Positions 26,281-34,009 of a stretch of 64,000 nt of DNA are shown piece after piece. A program made the position numbers and the translations under genes. The first letter of the stretch is position 1; each line of letters opens with the position of its first letter. This stretch comes from a virus. A model generated the notes under the pieces. The model was not told where the DNA came from. It saw only the letters and a list, made by a program, of their open reading frames with translations, and made no database searches. The stretch covers positions 46,968 to 110,967 of the IMG/VR virus record IMGVR_UViG_3300011113_000784. One strand, 5' to 3'.

Positions 26281-27246
26281 ATGCGTGTGCAATATAAAAA
26301 ATTCAGTTCAACACGCAATTTTGGAGTTGAGCTTGAAGTGGGGAATGAATATCCAAGGAGTTTTATATCTAGTTTGATAAAAAACTCCACTAATATGAAA
26401 GTTAATATTTCAAACTACACACAATCTGTTAATAATGCTCACTGGGTTGTGAAAACAGATGCTTCTTGTGGAAGAAGAGTTAGAAGCAATGGTATAAATG
26501 AAGGTGGATACGAAATTGCTTCATATGTTGCTTCAGGCATAGACGATATAAACAAAATTTCTAAAGTTGCTTATGACCTTAAAAGAGGCGGCATAAGAAC
26601 AAATAATAATTGTGGTTATCATATTCATATTAATGTTTCAGATTTTAATGAAGAAGAGATGGGAAGACTTATTAGCTATTGGCTATTAATTGAAGATGTA
26701 TTTTTCAACATGGTCCCATTTAGAAGAACTGTTAATCGTTATTGCAAAAAAATAAAAATTAAAAATAATGTTTATGAAAAAGCATTGAAAGTTATTAAAA
26801 ATAGTTTGAAAATTTGGGAAATGTATAAACCCAGAACAATTAATATTAGAAACCCAGCTGAGAAAAGATATTCTCTCAACTTATTGAATTTTTATGCTGC
26901 TTCAAAAACAAAATTCAAGAGAAAAACAATTGAATTTCGCTTTCCTGAAGGAACTCTTTGCCACAAAACAATAAAAAATTTCATATTTATATTTTTGAAT
27001 TTTGTCGAAAATATGAAAGTTACAAAATCGCCAAAGTCTAAAATAATGAATATAGATTATTTTCTTAACATTTGTGGATTTTCTGATAATAATACATTTT
27101 GTATTTTAGATAATGATTTAATCAAAACAAAGATATGGATGTTAAAAAGATTGGTCAGATTTGGCAAGGTTCAAGATTACAAGAACCAAGCTAAAAAGTT
27201 GCTCGTTAGGATTTATAGGGGATATGGTAATGCCAAAAGCTTCTAA
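26281..27246 (+). CDS. Amidoligase-family enzyme (glutamine synthetase-like)
   Basis: 321 residues. FGVELEVGNE is the ATP/metal beta-strand motif, followed by WVVKTDASC, GYEIAS, CGYHIHINV and FRFPEGTL, the E..., H-x-H and E/R-containing blocks of the amidoligase_2 family. Such enzymes form amide/peptide bonds with ATP, often beside gamma-glutamylcyclotransferases and papain-like amidases; those two types occur at 33.6 and 58.7 kb. The substrate is unknown. Confidence 0.75.
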   Translation: MRVQYKKFSSTRNFGVELEVGNEYPRSFISSLIKNSTNMKVNISNYTQSVNNAHWVVKTDASCGRRVRSNGINEGGYEIASYVASGIDDINKISKVAYDLKRGGIRTNNNCGYHIHINVSDFNEEEMGRLISYWLLIEDVFFNMVPFRRTVNRYCKKIKIKNNVYEKALKVIKNSLKIWEMYKPRTINIRNPAEKRYSLNLLNFYAASKTKFKRKTIEFRFPEGTLCHKTIKNFIFIFLNFVENMKVTKSPKSKIMNIDYFLNICGFSDNNTFCILDNDLIKTKIWMLKRLVRFGKVQDYKNQAKKLLVRIYRGYGNAKSF

Positions 27247-27433
27247 AACAAACCGTCAAATGTTTGATGCCTTTGCAAGTAAATACGAGGATGTTCCTGC
27301 CGTATTTATTGCTAGAACTTTAGACTATTTAGAAAATTATGGAAATTGTTTTGATGCAATTCTTGATTACAAGCCAATTGCTATTCAGGAATTTAATACT
27401 GAAAGAAACAAATGGCAAAACAAAAAACTATAA
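27230..27433 (+). CDS. Hypothetical protein, 67 aa
   Basis: ATG 27230, with AGGGGA 7 nt upstream, overlaps the amidoligase end by 17 nt. Small helical protein (ASKTNRQMFDAFASKYEDVPAVFIARTLDYL). Not recognised. Confidence 0.5.
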   Translation: MPKASKTNRQMFDAFASKYEDVPAVFIARTLDYLENYGNCFDAILDYKPIAIQEFNTERNKWQNKKL

Positions 27434-27513
27434 AAAAAATATTGAAGGATAATAAATATTTATTGGTTCACAATCCCAGCAATCTTGGTAATTTAATAAA
27501 AAAAGGTGATATC

Positions 27514-27816
27514 ATGGCAGAACAAGATGCAAATGTTCCTGTTACGCCTGCAACTAAAATATTATATTATTTATATGGTTTTGTAAATTTTATATTGATG
27601 TTATTCAAAAGTACAGTTGTTTTTTTGTGTGGCATTCTTGTTGGAATGGGAGTTATTATTAAAAACCCTCCTGCCGACAAAACAAACATTGCCATTATTG
27701 AAAAATTAGAATCTGAAAATTCTGCTCTCAAAGATTTAATCAAAAAAAAGAATAGCGAAGAAATAAGACTTGCTTCTCCAGAAGTAGTTCAAAATGGTTT
27801 TGTAATGCCTCGCTGA
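27514..27816 (+). CDS. Small membrane protein with coiled-coil tail, 100 aa
   Basis: ATG 27514 has an AAAGGTGA site; an in-frame ATG at 27412 would add 34 residues but has a weaker site. One transmembrane segment (LYGFVNFILMLFKSTVVFLCGILVGMGVII) at ~20-50 and a short coiled coil (IEKLESENSALKDLIKKK). Probably an envelope-anchored phage protein; function unknown. Confidence 0.55.
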   Translation: MAEQDANVPVTPATKILYYLYGFVNFILMLFKSTVVFLCGILVGMGVIIKNPPADKTNIAIIEKLESENSALKDLIKKKNSEEIRLASPEVVQNGFVMPR

Positions 27817-27856
27817 AACTTATATTTGATTATTCTATTAGTTTAGGAGATTGGCA

Positions 27857-28096
27857 ATGGATAAAAACTACATAAAAATGATTCAGGGATTTGAACAAGC
27901 TAGCGCCATGATGAAACCATTTGCCAATTTCATTGGTGTTTATTTTAAAAATTTGATTGAAAATGGTTTTACTCGTCAAGAAGCATTAGCTCTTGTTGAA
28001 AATTATCAAATCATGATTTTCAATAGAGCTTTTGAAATGAATAATAACCAAAATATTGATTTTGGCGATATAGAAGAACAAAACAGCGAAGATTGA
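27857..28096 (+). CDS. Hypothetical helical protein, 79 aa
   Basis: TAGGAGA precedes the ATG. Predicted two- or three-helix protein (MIQGFEQASAMMKPFANFIGVYFKNLIENGFTRQEALALVEN) with an acidic tail. Not recognised. Confidence 0.55.
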   Translation: MDKNYIKMIQGFEQASAMMKPFANFIGVYFKNLIENGFTRQEALALVENYQIMIFNRAFEMNNNQNIDFGDIEEQNSED

Positions 28097-28113
28097 TTTT
28101 CGAGGGTTTTGAC

Positions 28114-28365
28114 ATGAGTTTTCTTAACATTGGTAGTTCCAAGCATCAAATTGGACAATCATCTTGCGATGAATGCTTGAGCGGATACCCACGCAAATGT
28201 CGTTGTGGCGGAATGATTCACGCTGAATTTGGTGGTCAAAACTCACCATCAAAATATCTTTGTGACAAGTGTGGTGACCGATTTATCAGGAACACTTATG
28301 TTCCTAAGAATCGTAAACCATTTTACAAAAATAAGACCAAGATCAGAGCTAAAAATGACAGCTAA
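28114..28365 (+). CDS. Zinc-ribbon protein, 83 aa
   Basis: CDEC...CRC and CDKCGDRF segments suggest one zinc ribbon plus extra cysteines; the tail is basic (YKNKTKIRAKN). It overlaps the start of the adenosyltransferase by 11 nt. Role unknown, likely nucleic-acid or protein binding. Confidence 0.55.
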   Translation: MSFLNIGSSKHQIGQSSCDECLSGYPRKCRCGGMIHAEFGGQNSPSKYLCDKCGDRFIRNTYVPKNRKPFYKNKTKIRAKNDS

Positions 28366-28936
28366 GCTTTATACTGGATACGGTGATAAAGGTTGCACTT
28401 TTACTAAGCGTAATCCTAAAACACCCAAATACGACAAACTTATTCATCTTATTGGAGAAATAGATGATTTAAATAGTCATATTGGCTATTTGGTTTATTT
28501 GCTTGAAAAGAAATTCCATCAAGCAGAATATGCAATTTTTCAAAACAGAATTCAATCCCTTCTTTTTCATATTGGTGCTTTTTTAGGATATAACAGTCCA
28601 ATAAAAAAAGAAGTGCTAGAAAGAGCTATTTCAACAATCGAATATCAAATTGACGATCAAGAAAAGAAGAACGAACCTATTAAGAATTTTATTTTGCCAT
28701 TTGGGACTCAAGCAGCTTCTTTTGCTCACATTTGTCGTTCTAAAGCAAGAACTGTTGAACGATTAGTTTGCGAACATCTGTCTCATCAGGATGAAATATC
28801 CGAAACCAATGGATTGATTCAAGTCTTATTTAATCGTTTAAGCGATTACTATTTTAGCTTAGCTAGAACAATTAATCGCCTAAACGGGAAAAAAGATCTT
28901 GTTTGGAAGGCTGATTCAAGTGAATACGATTTCTAG
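28355..28936 (+). CDS. pduO: PduO-type ATP:cob(I)alamin adenosyltransferase
   Basis: 193 residues from ATG 28355. YTGYGDKGCTFTK is the ATP-binding loop of PduO, ERAISTIE and FILPFGTQAASFAHICRSKARTVERLV the central helices, and LFNRLSDYYFSLAR the signature C-terminal helix, matching the family almost exactly. The enzyme makes adenosylcobalamin from cob(I)alamin and ATP. In a phage this could supply coenzyme B12 to a class II ribonucleotide reductase encoded by phage or host, but none is in this window. Confidence 0.92.
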   Translation: MTAKLYTGYGDKGCTFTKRNPKTPKYDKLIHLIGEIDDLNSHIGYLVYLLEKKFHQAEYAIFQNRIQSLLFHIGAFLGYNSPIKKEVLERAISTIEYQIDDQEKKNEPIKNFILPFGTQAASFAHICRSKARTVERLVCEHLSHQDEISETNGLIQVLFNRLSDYYFSLARTINRLNGKKDLVWKADSSEYDF

Positions 28937-28951
28937 CTCCAAAAGACACGC

Positions 28952-28982
28952 TTGGTCCATAAATAATAAAGAGATGGACCAA
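28952..28982 (+). promoter_or_regulatory. Perfect 9-bp hairpin sequestering the start of the HNH gene
   Basis: TTGGTCCAT (28952-28960) and ATGGACCAA (28974-28982) are exact complements around a 13-nt loop. The start codon ATG 28974 lies in the 3' arm and the AAAGAG ribosome site in the loop, so folding would block initiation. Confidence 0.6.
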
Positions 28983-29600
28983 AAGCTGACTAAACCAGTC
29001 CTTGTCTTAAACAAGCATTGGATTGCTGTAGGAACCACGCCGCTTTACAAAGCATTTAACCTCATATTTAACAACACACAAAACAAACATAAAGCAGAAA
29101 TAATTGATATTGATTGCGCTCCTTATACTTGGGAGCAATGGAGTCTATTAAAACCAAATAGCAATGAAGAAACAATTAATACAGTTTCTTGTTCATTTAG
29201 AATTCCTCAAGTAATTAGACTTTATGGTTATGATAAACTTCCACAACAAAGAGTAATATTTTGTCGCCATAATCTTTACAAAAGAGATAATTATCAGTGC
29301 CAATACTGTGGAGTTAAACCCGGAACAGAAGAACTAACAATTGACCATGTTTTGCCAAGATGCAAAGGTGGCATGACCACTTGGGAAAATTGTGTTATTT
29401 GTTGTCCTGATTGCAACAAAATCAAAGGCGGAAGATTGCCAGAAGAAGTTAAACACCGTAAATTTCCCGGCGGTATGAAACTGCTTAAAGAACCAAAAAG
29501 ACCAAAATATAGAGAAATTAGAATGCATACTGTTTATCCAAGTTGGAATCAATGGTTAACAGAAGCTTATTGGAACATAGAGTTAGAAAATGACAACTGA
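28974..29600 (+). CDS. HNH endonuclease, free-standing
   Basis: 208 residues. KPVLVLNKHWIAV opens the family; CQYCG, TIDHVLPRCKGGMTTWENCVICC and CNKIKGGR provide the zinc-bound HNH active site. Phage HNH enzymes of this type are often mobile or packaging-linked. The start is chosen because the protein begins directly at the family core; a hairpin covers it. It overlaps the end of no gene but its stop overlaps the next start by 11 nt. Confidence 0.9.
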   Translation: MDQKLTKPVLVLNKHWIAVGTTPLYKAFNLIFNNTQNKHKAEIIDIDCAPYTWEQWSLLKPNSNEETINTVSCSFRIPQVIRLYGYDKLPQQRVIFCRHNLYKRDNYQCQYCGVKPGTEELTIDHVLPRCKGGMTTWENCVICCPDCNKIKGGRLPEEVKHRKFPGGMKLLKEPKRPKYREIRMHTVYPSWNQWLTEAYWNIELENDN

Positions 29601-30345
29601 AAGAAAAGGGTTTAACCCAGTAGTTAATATTAAATTTCCGGTTGAAAAATTAATCGACATAATTGTTCCATTTCATGGATGCTATGAATCTGTTTCCAAT
29701 TTGATTAAAAGTGTGTTCATGCATTCGCCACAATTAGTAAATAAATTAATTTTAGTTGATAACGGTTCTGAAAATAAAGAATTTGGCTTAATGTATAGTG
29801 AACACCCTAAAATAAAAATTGTTAGAAGTGAAGAAAATTTAGGATTTGGTGGTGGCATCAATCTGGGAATGAAAAATGCTGAAAAAACAATTGCTATTGT
29901 CATGCACAGTGATTCTTATTTAGCTGATAAAAAATCTTTATCTAATTTGTATAATGATTTTATCTCTATGAGAGATAAAGCTGTTGGCATGATGACAGCT
30001 GTTAGTAACAACCCTCAGACAAATGAAAAGATTTTACAAAGAAGCAGTGTAGTTGACGAAACCCCCCAAATAATTTCAAATAATTTTATACCAATGTATG
30101 GCTGTATTATTGATCTTGCAGCTTGGCTTAGTTGCCAAGGAGTCCCAGAATTTCCACTGGCTTGGTTTGAAGATGAAGCATTTTGTTACAAATTAAACAG
30201 ACTCAAATATAATATTGCTGTTTCTTATAGAAGTTTTATAGGTCATAAGGGATCTGTAACAGTTAAAAGTCTTGTAAATAAAAATAAAAAAAATCTAGAA
30301 ACAATGAAATCTAATATCAATCTTTTAAATAAAATTAGAAAATAA
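29590..30345 (+). CDS. Family 2 glycosyltransferase
   Basis: 251 residues of GT-A type: DIIVPFHGCYESVSNLIKS, KLILVDNGSENKE, the VRSEENLGFGGGINLGM donor loop and VMHSDSYL in place of the DxD metal site. Similar to the GT2 gene at 20.9 kb but not a close copy. Acceptor unknown. Confidence 0.85.
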   Translation: MTTERKGFNPVVNIKFPVEKLIDIIVPFHGCYESVSNLIKSVFMHSPQLVNKLILVDNGSENKEFGLMYSEHPKIKIVRSEENLGFGGGINLGMKNAEKTIAIVMHSDSYLADKKSLSNLYNDFISMRDKAVGMMTAVSNNPQTNEKILQRSSVVDETPQIISNNFIPMYGCIIDLAAWLSCQGVPEFPLAWFEDEAFCYKLNRLKYNIAVSYRSFIGHKGSVTVKSLVNKNKKNLETMKSNINLLNKIRK

Positions 30346-30372
30346 TACTAAATATTTTAGGAGGAGAAAAAT

Positions 30373-30552
30373 ATGAATAATGTTTTTACTAATACCTTGG
30401 TTTGTTTAAAATCTGACAATACTACTGTTAATGTTGGCATTAGACAGTTTCCACCTAACTGCCCTAAAATTAATTACAACAATCAGTGCAGCACCCTTTA
30501 CAGCGCATGGCTTCCTGCCATTACTGTTTGCCGTCAAGCTCTTTTTGTTTGA
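30373..30552 (+). CDS. Small hypothetical protein, 59 aa
   Basis: A very strong AGGAGGAG ribosome site supports this short gene. Sequence is polar with four cysteines (LVCLKS, NCPK, NQCST, TVCRQ), no charge bias and no signal peptide. It overlaps the opposite-strand gene by 32 nt. Not recognised. Confidence 0.5.
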   Translation: MNNVFTNTLVCLKSDNTTVNVGIRQFPPNCPKINYNNQCSTLYSAWLPAITVCRQALFV

Positions 30553-31393
30553 TTTTTAATAATTTTTTCTTGGTTCTTGCAGGAATTTCACGAATCTTGC
30601 AAGAACCATCTTTATTTAAATTCTTCTGCTTTTGTTTTACAAATGTTGTGCTGTCTTTCTTGTCATAATCACTTATATTGTTATTCCCACCACTAGTGAA
30701 TTTTTGAACATTATAATCAATATAAAATCTAGCAGCAGCTTTTGCATCGGGTTCTCCAGAATTAATCATTTTGCTGCTGACATTCCAATCAGATGTAAAG
30801 CTTTGCCTATGAATAGGCACAAGTTGAGCAATTGGAGTCTTATCATCTGGTTTGAATCGTAGTGGCTTAAATTTTTGTGTAAACACAAGATTTATCCAGA
30901 TGTCGTATTGCATCCAATCTGTTTCTAAAATGCCTTCCATGACAAAATATGGTTGTCTTTCAGGAAAATTAATTGGGGACCGTATTTGCATACACCAATT
31001 GGGTGGTGTTTTGAAAATACAACCAGTGTACACCTGAACAACACCAGCTTCCACTAAGCCATAAGTAAACTTCGATCTACCAATTCCAACATGATTCCAT
31101 TTTTCTGATTTTGTTAATTCTGGTGCCCGTAACATGCTATGAACAATTCCGTAATCAGAATCATCATAATCTTCATAATTTTTATATGTAAAATCTTTAC
31201 CTCCATGCCAAGTGATTTCAAAATCTATAGGAGGGTATACCCAAAAACCCATTTGATTCGCAATTTTGTAAGGCATGCACCACTTGATGCCGTTTTTATC
31301 TGCGGTGTCTTTTAGTGTTTTTTCTGCTTTTTCAATCCTGCTGGCTTTTGGATGTGTTTTAAAAACACTAAAATCAAGAATTTCTTCACGCAT
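30521..31393 (-). CDS. DUF6065-like protein, 290 aa
   Basis: The pattern NQMGFWVYPPIDFEITWHGG, RSPINFPERQPYFVMEGILETDW and 'AQLVPIHRQSF' resembles, from memory, the DUF6065 family of bacteria and phages, whose biochemical role is unknown. The C-terminal tail is very lysine-rich. Minus strand, with AAAGGAG before the ATG. Confidence 0.6.
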   Translation of the reverse strand: MREEILDFSVFKTHPKASRIEKAEKTLKDTADKNGIKWCMPYKIANQMGFWVYPPIDFEITWHGGKDFTYKNYEDYDDSDYGIVHSMLRAPELTKSEKWNHVGIGRSKFTYGLVEAGVVQVYTGCIFKTPPNWCMQIRSPINFPERQPYFVMEGILETDWMQYDIWINLVFTQKFKPLRFKPDDKTPIAQLVPIHRQSFTSDWNVSSKMINSGEPDAKAAARFYIDYNVQKFTSGGNNNISDYDKKDSTTFVKQKQKNLNKDGSCKIREIPARTKKKLLKIKQKELDGKQ

Positions 31394-31470
31394 GTCCTTG
31401 CTCCTTTAATTTAATTGAGTGAGCCAAACAGCAGTTGACAATCCAAAATAGTTTTTTTAGCATTGGCTTG

Positions 31471-31487
31471 GATGAGTAGGACTCATC
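31471..31487 (+). promoter_or_regulatory. 7-bp hairpin presenting AGGA in its loop, in the ParB-like leader
   Basis: GATGAGT (31471-31477) pairs with ACTCATC (31481-31487) around AGG, so the loop displays AGGA. That is the recognition form for CsrA, which this phage encodes at 33.2 kb. It lies 23 nt before the ParB-like start. A TTGACA-17-TAGCAT pair (31435-31463) just upstream may be a weak promoter. Confidence 0.45.
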
Positions 31488-31509
31488 ATTAGGCTGAAAG
31501 GAGTTTGCT

Positions 31510-32760
31510 ATGCAGACGATTGATGTACAGACTGGTTTGACTCGCATTTCATTCAATTCTATCAAACCTGCAAAGGAATTTGATGAATTTGAATTTGGTT
31601 TCTTTAACCCTAGAATTCTCGATTCTAAAAATCGTGAAAACTATGGATTCTCTAAAGAAGAAATTGAAAACTTAAAGAATTCCATTAAATCCAAAGGTTT
31701 AATGGAAAACTTTCATGTTAACGCAATTGATGGCGAATATGTTCTGATTGATGGACATCGCAGACACGAAGCTATTTCACAATTGATTGCTGAAGATGCT
31801 CTTTGTTATGACAGGCATACTAATCAGTATGTCAATGCAAAAGAAATATATTCTGAAATTATTGTTGTTCTTCATAGAGGATTGAATCCTTCTCAATGCT
31901 TTAGCCGAGCATTTGAGAGCGATAGCAATAAGATTTCTTTTGGTGAAAATGCCACCATTAGATTTATTGATTATTGCGTCAACTTTAACATGTCAGAAAA
32001 CAAAATTATTGAAATGTGTGGAAGGAGTATTTCTTGGTTTCGTTATGCAACAAAATTGTTGCAAAAAGTAAATGGAGATTCCGATATCAAGGAAGCACTT
32101 CTTGATGGAAGAATTAATGCAACTGCTGCTAATTCTTTGATGGATATTGCAGATGTAGAAGAAAGGCAGCGTGTATTTGAAAACGCTTTGCAAAAAGCAG
32201 AACAAGATTATGTTGAAAAGGTAAAGAAACAAGATTTAGCTATCTCTAACACAAAGAGAAAGCTGAAAAAAGCTGAAAAGAAAAAGGAAGAAGCTGAAAT
32301 CGTTGGTGATATTGAAGATGTCACCGATGCAGATGCTTTGATTGAAAAACATACCGCAACGCTTGAAGATCGCAAGCGTGAACGCAACGAGATCACTCCT
32401 CGCATCAATAGCAAAAATATTGAAGAAGCTATTGATGATATCGATTCCTCAGAAATTGAAAACAGGTCTGAGGAAGAAACTCTTCCAACCAAGAGTAAGC
32501 TGCCCAAACTCACGATGAAATCAATTCGTGATAGCTGGACAAAGGATATTGATGCTGCTATTGCTAGAGGTCACATGACCGATGAGCATGAGGCTATTAC
32601 TCCTATTCTCAACAATTGCTTTGCTGATATGATCAAGGCAATGTTTGAGGAAAAAATTTCTTATCAGGATTTCGTTTATCGCTGGTCAACTCGTTTTGCA
32701 GAAGCTGGTCTTTCAGATAATGCGGGAGCTAATGTTGACACTAACAAAGAAGTAGAGTAA
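31510..32760 (+). CDS. ParB-like nuclease-domain protein, 416 aa
   Basis: The N-terminal ParB/Srx domain has FGFFNPRILD, LKNSIKSKGLMENFHVNAIDGEYVLIDGHRRHEAI, the G-H-R-R signature. A central helix-turn-helix-type region follows, then a long coiled coil (residues ~235-275) and an acidic Ser/Asp/Glu-rich section. ParB-like proteins in phages serve segregation, transcription or nuclease roles. AAAGGAG precedes the start. Confidence 0.8.
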   Translation: MQTIDVQTGLTRISFNSIKPAKEFDEFEFGFFNPRILDSKNRENYGFSKEEIENLKNSIKSKGLMENFHVNAIDGEYVLIDGHRRHEAISQLIAEDALCYDRHTNQYVNAKEIYSEIIVVLHRGLNPSQCFSRAFESDSNKISFGENATIRFIDYCVNFNMSENKIIEMCGRSISWFRYATKLLQKVNGDSDIKEALLDGRINATAANSLMDIADVEERQRVFENALQKAEQDYVEKVKKQDLAISNTKRKLKKAEKKKEEAEIVGDIEDVTDADALIEKHTATLEDRKRERNEITPRINSKNIEEAIDDIDSSEIENRSEEETLPTKSKLPKLTMKSIRDSWTKDIDAAIARGHMTDEHEAITPILNNCFADMIKAMFEEKISYQDFVYRWSTRFAEAGLSDNAGANVDTNKEVE

Positions 32761-32770
32761 TATCTGACTA

Positions 32771-32851
32771 ACAGGTGGTGGGTAAAAAAAGGTGGGACTA
32801 TCTCTCTGAAGTGCAGTGTCTTGTGACACAGGAGAGATACCCGCCACCTGT
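32771..32851 (+). ncRNA. Long structured RNA hairpin after the ParB-like gene
   Basis: ACAGGTGG (32771-32778) pairs with CCACCTGT (32844-32851); inside are GGGT/ACCC, ATCTCTC/GAGAGAT and GTGTC/GACAC, giving a branched rod with a short bulge. There is no U-tract, so it is not a simple terminator. It is followed 5 nt later by the tRNA-like element, so both may be one processed transcript. Confidence 0.6.
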
Positions 32852-32855
32852 TATT

Positions 32856-32927
32856 GGTTCCTAAGCATAGATAACGATGCAATCGGCTTTTAACCGATTG
32901 AGGATGGTGTAAGTCCATCAGGAACCA
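32856..32927 (+). tRNA. tRNA-Lys(UUU)-like cloverleaf with non-canonical elbow
   Basis: The 72 nt fold as: acceptor GGTTCCT/AGGAACC plus discriminator A, D-stem GCAT/ATGC, anticodon stem ATCGG/CCGAT with loop CTTTTAA (anticodon TTT, U33 and A37 present), T-stem GATGG/CCATC. Stem lengths 7/4/5/5 are exactly tRNA. However the D-loop lacks GG and the T-loop reads TGTAAGT instead of TTCRANT, so both partners of the elbow contact are missing. CCA is not encoded. It may be a degenerate or specialised tRNA, or a tRNA mimic. Confidence 0.6.
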
Positions 32928-32950
32928 TTAACTAACAATTAATAAGAAGT

Positions 32951-33283
32951 GTGTCTACAATTGATACAGACACAATAAATACTAATATTATGCCAATCTT
33001 GAATTGTCCATTTTGCGGTGATTATTTACCATATGTTTTAAACGAAGGAATTGTTTTTTGCGACCATTGTGAAAGAATGGTGGATAGTTCTTATAAAAAC
33101 AAAATGCTTAGTGTATTCAGAATACTTAATAAAAATCAAGGCATGAAATATGATCACATCAAGCTTGAATACAAACTTGATGATAAATCATGGGAAATAT
33201 TAACAAAGGCAATAGAAGATTGCCTTACGCATCAAGAATTTGAAGCCTTGTTAAAAAGAATATCATCATCTTCTTCAGAATGA
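32951..33283 (+). CDS. Zinc-ribbon protein, 110 aa
   Basis: GTG start with AAGAAG upstream. CPFCGDYLPY and FCDHCERM make a CxxC...CxxC zinc ribbon, then a helical domain, ending in a serine run (SSSSSE). It overlaps the CsrA gene on the other strand by 52 nt. Unknown role. Confidence 0.6.
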   Translation: MSTIDTDTINTNIMPILNCPFCGDYLPYVLNEGIVFCDHCERMVDSSYKNKMLSVFRILNKNQGMKYDHIKLEYKLDDKSWEILTKAIEDCLTHQEFEALLKRISSSSSE

Positions 33284-33468
33284 TTCTTATTCTTTTCTGG
33301 AATTAATTCTTCTCTTGCAATTACATAATTTTTGTCTGCATCAATTCCAATCTTGACTCTTCCTGATTTGCCATAACCTTGAATTCCACAAATAGTTAAG
33401 GCAATTTCCTTGCCTTCTGGGGTTGTGATATAAACCTTTTCATAAAGTTTGCGAGTAAGTACTAACAT
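33232..33468 (-). CDS. csrA: Carbon storage regulator CsrA
   Basis: 78 residues. MLVLTRK with the RNA-contact Leu4/Arg6 region, the beta-strand core (VYITTPEGKEIALTICGIQG, GRVKIGIDADKNYVI) and the AREEL motif with the key arginine match CsrA throughout. The ~18-residue acidic tail (KNHSEEDDDILFN) is longer than usual. CsrA dimers bind GGA in hairpin loops and block or stabilise mRNAs; here it would reprogramme host or phage transcripts. AAGGAGAGG precedes the start. Confidence 0.93.
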   Translation of the reverse strand: MLVLTRKLYEKVYITTPEGKEIALTICGIQGYGKSGRVKIGIDADKNYVIAREELIPEKNKNHSEEDDDILFNKASNS

Positions 33469-33568
33469 GTGCCTCTCCTTGGTTTTGTGTCTTTTTAAAC
33501 ACTTTCCAAATTAATTGAGTATGTGCGACTCATTTAAATACGATTCTTTTAAAATTTGAGGGACCGTC

Positions 33569-34009
33569 ATGCGTAGCAATAAGAAAGTTCCTGTCTTTGT
33601 TTATGGCACTCTTAAGAAGGGCGAAAGAGCGCATGATAAAATGCAAGGCTCTAAACTGATTGCAACCGCAGAATTACAACCAGAATACAAATTATTGAAT
33701 TGTGGACGATATCCAGCCTTAGTTAAGGCAAAGAATGGTACAAATTATGTCCCCGGTGAAATTTATGAAGTCACAAAAGATGTGTTAAAAAATCTTCATG
33801 AATATGAAGGCGTAAGCAGTGGTTTATTTTATTTTGATTTTCTTGCCTTAGATAATTTCGAAATTGTAAATGAACCACAAAGCAATCTTACACACAAGAT
33901 GCTTAATCGTGGATTGGTGTTTGGTTATTTGTTTGGCAATCAAAGAATTAATTTGCCAGAAATCACTCACTGGTCGATTGATTCTCTCTGTTATGCAGCC
34001 ATTCCGTAA
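33569..34009 (+). CDS. Gamma-glutamylcyclotransferase-like (AIG2/GGCT) protein
   Basis: 146 residues. VPVFVYGTLKKGERAHD is the substrate-binding signature of the GGCT fold, with YVPGEIYEV and LHEYEGV, where the Glu is the expected catalytic base. The family cleaves gamma-glutamyl peptides to 5-oxoproline; phage copies are found near amidoligases. TGAGGGA precedes the ATG. Confidence 0.88.
   Translation: MRSNKKVPVFVYGTLKKGERAHDKMQGSKLIATAELQPEYKLLNCGRYPALVKAKNGTNYVPGEIYEVTKDVLKNLHEYEGVSSGLFYFDFLALDNFEIVNEPQSNLTHKMLNRGLVFGYLFGNQRINLPEITHWSIDSLCYAAIP

Noticed and set aside
32676-32918. 80-aa minus-strand ORF over the ParB-like end and tRNA-like region
   Set aside because: It lies opposite a convincing gene and structured RNA; composition is shadow-like.
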